A DNA stretch of 64,000 bases from Bacillota bacterium. Lineage in GTDB: Bacteria > Bacillota > Clostridia > Acetivibrionales > DTU013. Location: the NCBI GenBank assembly GCA_023433505.1, contig JAEZCO010000087.1, positions 1 through 64,000 on the forward strand. Reading direction: 5' to 3'. Made by a program: the position numbers and the translations under genes. This document shows positions 57,964 through 64,000 of this stretch, in pieces; the stretch's first letter is position 1, and each line of letters begins with the position of its first letter. The notes under the pieces are model-generated. The model had not been told where the DNA came from, did no database searches, and was given only the letters and a program-made list of their open reading frames with translations.

Positions 57964-58767
57964 TCAAGCCAGCGCGGGCTTCTTTTTCCGTGCTTCGTTC
58001 CACCGGTTGCCGATGAGACGTGCGACAACGGTGGGGGGTACAAGGCCGCCCAGATACCTGAGGGCCTGATTCAATCTGCCAGGGATATAGACCGCATGCC
58101 CCTTAAGTGCGTGGTCAACAGTCTTTGCCGCCACATACCCCACATTCTTTGTAGTGATTCTGCCTACAAACCCCTGAGCGTCGATAGCACGGATATTGCC
58201 GGGATTTGTGGGCATTCCTGCCGGACAAAGGGCAGTGACCGTACCGCCGAGAGGGCGCAGCTCCTCCCGGAGGGCCATGGAAAAATCCAGAAGAAAGCGC
58301 TTGGATGCGGCATAGATCGCTTTAACAGGCATCGGATAATAGGCCGCCAGGCTTGCAACATTGATAATCCTAAAGGTCTGTTCCGTGTCGCGGAGCTTCA
58401 GGATCGCATAGGTCATTTCAAGGTTTGCTTCGATGTTCAGCCGGAGGATGGTACGGATCTGTTCACGGGTCCTTTCGGCAAAGGGGCCCTCATAATCCAG
58501 GCCTGCGATGTTGATGAGCGTCCGGAAGCCCATGCCCTGCTTTTGCATATACTCAAAAAGTTCCGTCCTTGAACTGTGATCCGTCAATTCGCAGGTACGG
58601 TAGTAAACCTTCACCCCATAAGTGGCTGTAAGTGATGTTGCCAGAGTGGACAGGGCATCCTCCGACAAGTCGGTGATGAAAAGATCCCAGCCCCTGCTGG
58701 CACACTCCACTGTAAAAGCCTTTCCCAATCCGCCGGCTGCCCCGGTAATACAAACAAGTGATTTCAT
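57964..58767 (-). CDS. Short-chain dehydrogenase/reductase
   Basis: The 267-residue protein begins MKSLVCITGAAGGLGKAF (TGxxxGLG) behind GGGGGAG. The active site has Ser138-like residue and YAASKRFLLDFS. Its C-terminus is basic (RWNEARKKKP). It is the first gene of an SDR-SDR-transporter operon under the promoter at 58831-58859. Substrate unknown. Confidence 0.9.
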   Translation of the reverse strand: MKSLVCITGAAGGLGKAFTVECASRGWDLFITDLSEDALSTLATSLTATYGVKVYYRTCELTDHSSRTELFEYMQKQGMGFRTLINIAGLDYEGPFAERTREQIRTILRLNIEANLEMTYAILKLRDTEQTFRIINVASLAAYYPMPVKAIYAASKRFLLDFSMALREELRPLGGTVTALCPAGMPTNPGNIRAIDAQGFVGRITTKNVGYVAAKTVDHALKGHAVYIPGRLNQALRYLGGLVPPTVVARLIGNRWNEARKKKPALA

Positions 58768-58830
58768 AGCTATCTCCCCCTCCAATTTACGTTTTAAAAG
58801 TCTATATGAATTATTTGCTTTCTGATCAAT

Positions 58831-58859
58831 ACTATACATTGTATAATATTATTTGTCAA
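58831..58859 (-). promoter_or_regulatory. Promoter of the SDR/transporter operon
   Basis: On the minus strand a perfect TTGACA (58854-58859) and TATAGT (58831-58836) are 17 bp apart. The palindrome TATAC-ATT-GTATA (58833-58845) overlaps the -10, a likely operator position. The regulator is not certain; the nearby PadR site has a different sequence. Confidence 0.75.
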
Positions 58860-59185
58860 GTAATATAATTCATAAAATATTATATCGCATATAAACTTAA
58901 AAAATGCGGTGCGATACCTGCACAAAACCGATAGGTGAAGTGAATGGTAAAGGGTGCAGTGTTTCATACTGCACCCTGATAGGTTTCAATTATCCGTTAG
59001 ATGTAATTAGACTATCAATATATGGAAGCAAGAAATATTACGATTTGGAAGATTGAGTTTAATAGCTATCCTTTTGGTCGTGCACAAGCTCCCTGTTCCC
59101 GGAGCGGTGAAAAGTTTTGTTGATCAAAGGAGGCTTTGATAAGGTTAAGTCCTATTCTCACGATAAGTTTTTTCAGGTTTAAATA
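58860..59185. other. Gap with a bidirectional hairpin
   Basis: Between the cysteine desulfurase and the SDR promoter there is one strong structure: AGGGTGCAGT (58951-58960) pairs with ACTGCACCCT (58968-58977), a 10-bp stem with a 7-nt loop. On the minus strand it is followed by TTTACC, so it may be a weak terminator for the cysteine desulfurase transcript. No gene was seen in the 326 bp. Confidence 0.45.
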
Positions 59186-60409
59186 TCATTGGTCCGGGTC
59201 CGGCAATACTTTTGTATCCGACGGGAAGAAGTGAAAGGGTGACAGCTTTGATGTTTTAAGCTCCGCTATGACCATGGAGAGCCTGTGGATTATATAGTCG
59301 ACATCCTCATTCGTATTGCACTCGTTCAGCGATAACCTCAGAGCTCCGAGTTGATTATCACCATGAGGTCTCTCTTCAGAAATCGATAACGTTTCGTCAA
59401 GAGCCCGTGTCAACTCCGTTGAACCCGAACTGCATGCACTGCCGGAACTGGCACAGATGCCAACTTTGTTGAGACTGGCAACAATCGCCTGGTTCGTCAA
59501 GCCCCGGAATAAAAATGAGGCGGTTCCGGGAAGCCGGTCCACAGGATGACCGGTAAGTATGGCACCATCAATTTGCAATGCCGCCTCAATGATCTTATCG
59601 CGCATAGCCGTTACTTTTTTTGTATTTATGTCCATATTCCTGACTGCTTCGTCAAGGGCGGCTGCCATTCCTACAATCCCAGACACGTTTTCTGTGCCGG
59701 AGCGCAAGCCTCTCTCCTGCCCTCCCCCGATAATCAGCGGCGGAAGGATCCGGCCCAGCTTCACATAAAGCGCGCCAACACCTTTTGGACCGCGGAATTT
59801 ATGGGCCGATAGAGAAAGCATATCGACATCCAGCTCCCTCACATTTACCGGGATATGCCCAACTGCCTGAACTGCATCCGTATGGAAGGGTACGCGCCGT
59901 TCATGGGCAACTTTGCAAAGCTCCTTAAGGGGTTGAATTGTCCCTATCTCATTATTGGCCATCATAATGCTTACAAGGGCGGTATCGCTGCGGATCGCGT
60001 CTGCCAGCTGCGAAGGCGTTACTTTCCCATATCCGTCAACCGACAGGTATGTGACCTCATATCCCCGGGTTTCAAGGAATTTGGCAGTACGGTGCACCGC
60101 GCTGTGTTCTATTGATGAGATTATGATATGCCTGCCTTTGACGCTGTTCATTAAGAGACTGCCATAAAGTGCCCAATTATCGGATTCACTGCCTCCGGAG
60201 GTAAAAAATATTTCACTGCTGAAGGCATTGATGGCCGCAGCAACCCCTTTCCTGGATTTCTCCACCGCTTGTTTGGCTTTCTGTCCAAGGCTGTGTATGG
60301 AGGATGCGTTGCCATAAAACTCTTTAAGATAGGGGACCATCTCTTCGAAGGCTACATCCGAAAGTGCGGTCGTTGCGGCATTGTCTGCATATACGAATCT
60401 TTCTTCCAT
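59186..60409 (-). CDS. Cysteine desulfurase (NifS/IscS type)
   Basis: The 407-residue PLP enzyme moves sulfur from cysteine to acceptor proteins. The opening YADNAATTALSDVAFEEM, PLP Lys204 in SAHKFRGPKG, and the catalytic Cys326 loop CASSGSACSSGS are intact. It is not next to iscU, nifU or thiI in the window, so its acceptor is unknown; Fe-S assembly or tRNA thiolation are both possible. The ribosome binding site is 13 bases or more from the ATG and weak, so the start could be slightly off. Confidence 0.94.
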   Translation of the reverse strand: MEERFVYADNAATTALSDVAFEEMVPYLKEFYGNASSIHSLGQKAKQAVEKSRKGVAAAINAFSSEIFFTSGGSESDNWALYGSLLMNSVKGRHIIISSIEHSAVHRTAKFLETRGYEVTYLSVDGYGKVTPSQLADAIRSDTALVSIMMANNEIGTIQPLKELCKVAHERRVPFHTDAVQAVGHIPVNVRELDVDMLSLSAHKFRGPKGVGALYVKLGRILPPLIIGGGQERGLRSGTENVSGIVGMAAALDEAVRNMDINTKKVTAMRDKIIEAALQIDGAILTGHPVDRLPGTASFLFRGLTNQAIVASLNKVGICASSGSACSSGSTELTRALDETLSISEERPHGDNQLGALRLSLNECNTNEDVDYIIHRLSMVIAELKTSKLSPFHFFPSDTKVLPDPDQ

Positions 60410-60660
60410 AGTTAATGCTTTTCTCCTTTATTAAGTAGACGCTTATTGTTTTACGGATGGTGGATCAAGGACCGTAGCACTTCCAAGCTCTTAATATCAT
60501 AACTTCCATTACAAGGCTAGCTTTTTTTATTTGTACTGTCAATGCTTACATTGGACTTTCTATAATAAAATATTTACAGGCAATCTATACGGATATCAAT
60601 TTATGCTGTATACGGAAGTTAGTGGAAAATGAAGGCTGGAAAGAAAAAACCTGCAAAGTC
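60410..60660. other. Divergent gap upstream of the cysteine desulfurase
   Basis: This 250-bp AT-rich stretch holds no recognisable gene. A minus-strand TTGACA with TAGCCT 17 bp on is a weak promoter candidate for the cysteine desulfurase. On the plus strand TATAAT at 60561-60566 lacks a good -35. Confidence 0.35.
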
Positions 60661-60689
60661 TTGACAAATATATATGCTCGCGGTATATT
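60661..60689 (+). promoter_or_regulatory. Promoter of the oligopeptide ABC operon
   Basis: A perfect TTGACA (60661-60666) and TATATT (60684-60689) are spaced by 17 bp, giving a leader of about 140 nt before the ATG at 60835. Confidence 0.75.
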
Positions 60690-60702
60690 TATACTCACAA
60701 AG

Positions 60703-60780
60703 ATATATGCAAAGCAGTATATTTTTTTACTATTCGTAAAGAGCAAAGGCGCTCGTCTCACGGCTATTATGGGACGAGCG
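60703..60780 (+). ncRNA. Structured leader of the oligopeptide operon
   Basis: Two structures follow the promoter. The first (60703-60728) is a short AT-rich hairpin, ATATATGC/GCAGTATAT, followed by TTTTTT, resembling an early terminator. The second is CGCTCGTCTCA (60750-60760) with TGGGACGAGCG (60770-60780), an 11-bp stem with one G-U pair. Their order suggests attenuation, but I match no known riboswitch. Confidence 0.4.
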
Positions 60781-60834
60781 TTCTCACTGTTCCAAAAAGG
60801 TATTTTCTTAAAAAAATGTTAGGAGAAGGAGACG

Positions 60835-62535
60835 ATGAAAATGAAATCGATTAAGTCATTCGCTGCAGTCGCTCTGGCCTGCTTGATGGCCTTGAGTGCA
60901 GTTGCCTGCGGCGGCAACCCGGCGCCCTCCAGCGCCACTACCACATCTGCTGCATCCACAACCACCACATCCCCCGCAAAAGGCGGCAACACTCTCAACG
61001 TAATGGTTGAGGTTGAAGTGGCCAGCCTGGACCCCCAGGTTGCCACCGACGGCACCAGCTTTGAGGTGATCGCGGATTACACCGACGGCCTGATGCAGAT
61101 GGATGCCAGCGGCAAAGCTGTGAACGCCGTCGCTGAAAGCTGCGATGTGAGCTCGGACGGCCTTACTTACACCTACCACCTGCGTAAAGATGCCAAGTGG
61201 AGCAACGGCGATCCCGTCACCGCCGACGATTTCGTGTTCGGCTGGCAGCGCGCCGCCGACCCGGCCACCGCTTCGGAGTATTCTTACATGCTCAGCGACA
61301 TCGGCCAGATCAAGAACGCTGCCGATATCATTGCCGGCAAAAAACCAGTGACCGAGCTGGGTGTAAAGGCATTGGACGAAAAGACCTTCCAAGTGGCGCT
61401 GGACGTGCCGGTTTCGTATTTCCAGAGCCTCATGTATTTCCCCACGTTCTATCCGGTAAACCGTAAATTCTATACCGGCCTGGCAGCAGGTACCTTTGGC
61501 ACCAGCGCAGCTACCGTGCTCAGCAACGGCGCTTACAAGCTGTCGGACTATCAGCCTGCAGCTCTGTCCTTCACTCTGGTGAAGAACCCGGACTACTATG
61601 ATGCCGCCAAGGTGAAGCTGGACGGCCTGAATTACCAGGTAGTCAAAGACAGCCAACAGGCGTTCATGAGCTACCAGAACAACGACCTTGATATCGTGAA
61701 GCTCAGCGGAGACCAGGTCGACCAGGTATCCGGCGACAAGGAGCTGAATGTTGTCGGCGCGGGTTATATGTGGTATCTTACGCTGAACGGACATGATGTT
61801 CCCGCCCTAAATAACGCCAACATGCGTTTGGCCATGAGCAACGCCGTGAACCGCGCTGCAATCGTTTCCGACGTGGTAAAGGACGGCTCCGTGGCCACCT
61901 ACACCGCCGTACCTCCACAATTTGCAGCCGGCCCTGACGGTACTGACTTCAGCGCTGACCAGACCAAGTTCAAAGACGTCTGCGCCGACGATGCCGCCAA
62001 GGCTGCCGAGTACTATGCGAAAGCCAAGACGGAGCTGGGCAAGGATACCTTTACCTTCGAGCTGCTGCTTGAAGACCAGACCGAAACCCAGAACGTAGCC
62101 GCAGTGCTCAAAGAGGAAATCGAGAAAACTCTGCCCGGCGTCACCCTCAACCTCAAGGTGGAGCCCAAGAAGCAGAGAGTAGAAGACATCCAGCACGGCA
62201 AGTATCAAGTCTGCCTCACCCGTTGGGGTCCGGACTACGCCGACCCCATGACCTATCTTGGAATGTGGGTTACCGGCAACAGCAACAACTACGGTCTGTG
62301 GAGCGACGCTGCCTATGACAAGCTCATTGCCGACTGCACGACCGGCGCTTACATCAACGACGCTGCCGCACGCTGGAAAGCCATGTTTGATGCGGAAAAG
62401 ATCGTGATGGACCAGGCTGTGATCATCCCCCTGTATACAAAAGCAGACGCCAACATGATCAAGTCCAACGTTTCAAACATCGAGTTCCACCCCGTGGCTC
62501 TCAACCGTGTATTCAAGAACGCAGAGAAGAAATAA
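60835..62535 (+). CDS. oppA: Oligopeptide ABC transporter substrate-binding lipoprotein
   Basis: The 566-residue protein has a signal peptide with lipobox SAVACGG (Cys25), a Thr/Ser/Ala linker and the family 5 solute-binding fold (VEVASLDPQVATDGTSFEVIADYTDGL, then DFVFGWQRAADP and RWGPDYADPMTYLGMW). It should bind peptides outside and pass them to OppBC. Codon use is GC-rich (many GCC, GGC, GAC), in clear contrast to the genes to its left. The start at 60835 follows AGGAG. Confidence 0.92.
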   Translation: MKMKSIKSFAAVALACLMALSAVACGGNPAPSSATTTSAASTTTTSPAKGGNTLNVMVEVEVASLDPQVATDGTSFEVIADYTDGLMQMDASGKAVNAVAESCDVSSDGLTYTYHLRKDAKWSNGDPVTADDFVFGWQRAADPATASEYSYMLSDIGQIKNAADIIAGKKPVTELGVKALDEKTFQVALDVPVSYFQSLMYFPTFYPVNRKFYTGLAAGTFGTSAATVLSNGAYKLSDYQPAALSFTLVKNPDYYDAAKVKLDGLNYQVVKDSQQAFMSYQNNDLDIVKLSGDQVDQVSGDKELNVVGAGYMWYLTLNGHDVPALNNANMRLAMSNAVNRAAIVSDVVKDGSVATYTAVPPQFAAGPDGTDFSADQTKFKDVCADDAAKAAEYYAKAKTELGKDTFTFELLLEDQTETQNVAAVLKEEIEKTLPGVTLNLKVEPKKQRVEDIQHGKYQVCLTRWGPDYADPMTYLGMWVTGNSNNYGLWSDAAYDKLIADCTTGAYINDAAARWKAMFDAEKIVMDQAVIIPLYTKADANMIKSNVSNIEFHPVALNRVFKNAEKK

Positions 62536-62635
62536 TGGCGCAAGCCTTTATGTAACAATCCTGACTGTGCAGCGGCTTTGATATAGCTCAAGGTCGCTGC
62601 ACTTTTTGGATAAGACAAAGAAAAGAGGAAACACA

Positions 62636-63661
62636 GTGAAACGCTATATATTTAAGCGAGTGCTCATCTCGGTGTTTACCCTGCTGGCAATTACTCTGGT
62701 ATTGTTTGCGTTGCTGCAGCTGATGCCGGGTTCACCGTTCAACGACGAAAAGCTGAACAATGACCAGCGCGCTGTACTCAACGCCAAATACGGACTGGAT
62801 CAACCGCTGTACGTGCAATTTGGCCGGTATGTGTTCAACCTGGTGCAGGGTGATTTTGGGGTAAGTTATAACATCAGCAAAAACACACCCATCAGCCAGC
62901 TCGTCCAAACACGTCTGCCTGTAAGCATCAACGTCGGCGGCATGGCCGTGGGAATTGGGGCTCTGGTGGGCCTTCTGTTGGGCACCGTTGCGGCGCTGAA
63001 CCACAGGACAATCATCGACAGTCTATGCACCATTATATCGGTTCTGGGCGTTTCGGTGCCAAGCTACGTCTTTGCGCTGGCGCTGAGCTATACACTGGGC
63101 TTCAAGCTCACATGGCTGCCCATGCTGTATAACATGAAGGACCCCTTTGTATCCAGCTTTATGCCCAGTATTGCCCTATGCATGTTTACCCTGGCATCTA
63201 TCGCCCGGTTTACCCGCAACGAGATGCTGGAGGTACTGGGCAGCGACTACATGCTGCTGGCCGAAAGCAAGGGTATCAGCGGCGCACCCCTTATTGTACG
63301 CCATGCCCTTCGCAACGCCCTGATCCCCATCATCACGGTGCTGGCTCCGCTGATCGTGGACTTGATGACCGGTAGTCTGGTGGTAGAAAAGATCTTTTCT
63401 ATCCCGGGGGTAGGAAGCCTCCTGGTGACGGCCATACAGTCCAACGATTACAATGTGGTCATCGCACTCAGCTTTATATACAGCGCCATGTACATTGGCA
63501 TTATGCTGGTAGTGGACATTCTGTACGGCATCATTGATCCCCGTATCCGATTGGCTTCGGACAGCGGCGATGCCGGATCCTCCGGTCGTCCCGGCCTTTT
63601 GGGCCGTTGGGCTCGGGTGTTGGGAATACAAAAACGAAAGGCGGTGAGCGTGAATGGCTGA
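62636..63661 (+). CDS. oppB: Oligopeptide ABC transporter permease OppB
   Basis: The 341-residue permease has six helices and the EAA loop ESKGISGAPLIVRHALRNALIP. The N-terminus KRYIFKRVLISVFTLLAITL and LMPGSPF are typical OppB/DppB features. GTG 62636 is used because GAGG stands seven bases before it; the extra 10 residues upstream have no ribosome binding site. Confidence 0.93.
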   Translation: MKRYIFKRVLISVFTLLAITLVLFALLQLMPGSPFNDEKLNNDQRAVLNAKYGLDQPLYVQFGRYVFNLVQGDFGVSYNISKNTPISQLVQTRLPVSINVGGMAVGIGALVGLLLGTVAALNHRTIIDSLCTIISVLGVSVPSYVFALALSYTLGFKLTWLPMLYNMKDPFVSSFMPSIALCMFTLASIARFTRNEMLEVLGSDYMLLAESKGISGAPLIVRHALRNALIPIITVLAPLIVDLMTGSLVVEKIFSIPGVGSLLVTAIQSNDYNVVIALSFIYSAMYIGIMLVVDILYGIIDPRIRLASDSGDAGSSGRPGLLGRWARVLGIQKRKAVSVNG

Positions 63662-64000
63662 TTCAAATAAAGCCGCTGTCCTGCCAGACAGCTTTACCTT
63701 TTTGCCGGACGATTTTGAACTGGTCGGCAGTGAACCCGAAGCTCATATTGATTCCAACTTCTCCAGTGACTCTTACTGGAAGGATGTGCGCCGCCGTTTT
63801 ATTTCAAACAAGGGAGCCGTTGTTGCGCTGGGGTTTATCGTACTCATCATGCTGTTTGCCCTTATCGGGCCGTTCATGAGCGGGTATGTCTACTCCCAGC
63901 AGACTTTATCGCAAAAGAACTTCGCTCCCCGGGTGCCGGTGCTGGAGAAGCTGGGTATACTGGACGGAGATGAATCCCTCCGCACCACCAGCGGCTACAA
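63654..64000 (+). CDS. oppC: Oligopeptide ABC transporter permease OppC, cut by window end
   Basis: The ATG at 63654 overlaps the oppB stop by 8 bp. The visible 115 residues have a soluble N-terminal segment, DSYWKDVRRRFISNKGAVVALGFIVLIMLFALIGPFMSGY (the OppC N-terminal membrane anchor), and continue beyond the window. The ATPase genes oppD and oppF are expected downstream. Confidence 0.88.
   Translation, partial: MADSNKAAVLPDSFTFLPDDFELVGSEPEAHIDSNFSSDSYWKDVRRRFISNKGAVVALGFIVLIMLFALIGPFMSGYVYSQQTLSQKNFAPRVPVLEKLGILDGDESLRTTSGY

Noticed and set aside
60856..61794. 312-codon minus-strand frame across oppA
   Set aside because: It comes from the GC-rich third positions of oppA on the opposite strand; no domain or start signal.
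1..64000. CRISPR arrays, rRNA and tRNA genes
   Set aside because: No regularly spaced direct repeats, no rRNA stretches and no tRNA cloverleaf patterns were noticed on reading both strands.

Overview
The window looks like a chromosome segment of an anaerobic, spore-forming member of the Clostridia. The evidence is a complete [FeFe]-hydrogenase maturation set (HydE, HydG, HydF), an electron-bifurcating type lactate dehydrogenase/Etf cluster, oxygen-sensitive 4Fe-4S enzymes, a YhcN/YlaJ-type spore protein, strong AGGAGG ribosome binding sites with frequent GTG and TTG starts, and moderate GC with AT-rich intergenic DNA. Species cannot be fixed from the sequence alone. No rRNA, tRNA or CRISPR array was seen.

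Layout. 1-7.8 kb: a secreted subtilase cut by the window edge, a small membrane protein, a membrane diguanylate cyclase, an SH3/L,D-transpeptidase lipoprotein, a soluble CZB chemoreceptor and a UbiA-family prenyltransferase. 7.9-18.7 kb: a carbohydrate locus on the minus strand with a GxGYxYP/CBM32 secreted protein, an unassigned six-hairpin-like enzyme, two CUT1 permeases, a sugar-binding lipoprotein, a membrane AraC regulator and the decayed tail of a GH3 beta-glucosidase. 19-22.5 kb: hybrid histidine kinase, lone receiver and lone Hpt protein, a split phosphorelay. 22.6-28.3 kb: a DnaA-box cluster, then the operon aspA-hydF-hydG-hydE behind a clear promoter and a leader carrying a terminator. 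28.4-32.6 kb: transketolase, glucose-6-phosphate dehydrogenase and a translationally coupled cyclase.

32.8-40.7 kb: AraC regulator divergent from a UROD-family methyltransferase-like protein, YitT, an MBL hydrolase, the adaptive alkylation response set (adaB, adaA, AlkA-like glycosylase), a YhcN/YlaJ protein and an aldo/keto reductase with ferredoxin domain. 40.77-40.97 kb is a non-coding palindromic element whose long inverted repeats interleave as a pseudoknot. 41-46.7 kb: a TetR regulator flanked by twin palindromes, then the lactate dehydrogenase/EtfA/EtfB operon, a decayed lactate permease, an LldR-like operator and the GntR regulator. 46.8-51.3 kb: flavoprotein plus membrane protein pair, an asparaginase that apparently starts at ATA, and a second flavoprotein.

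51.4-54.4 kb is an accessory island: XRE regulator/DUF2975, MarR regulator/serine hydrolase, bounded by fragments of an AspRS-like gene and of a serine recombinase. 54.5-58.9 kb: PadR with its DUF1700/DUF4097 partner, a DMT transporter and two short-chain dehydrogenases. 59.2-60.4 kb: a cysteine desulfurase. 60.7-64 kb: the start of an oligopeptide ABC operon of visibly higher GC than the rest. Several loci show their own regulation: palindromes overlap or adjoin the promoters of the PadR, MarR, TetR and lct genes. The most unusual items are the DnaA-box cluster behind hydE, the pseudoknot-like element at 40.8 kb, the leader of aspA-hydFGE, the ATA-start asparaginase, and five decayed gene ends in gaps that otherwise look empty.
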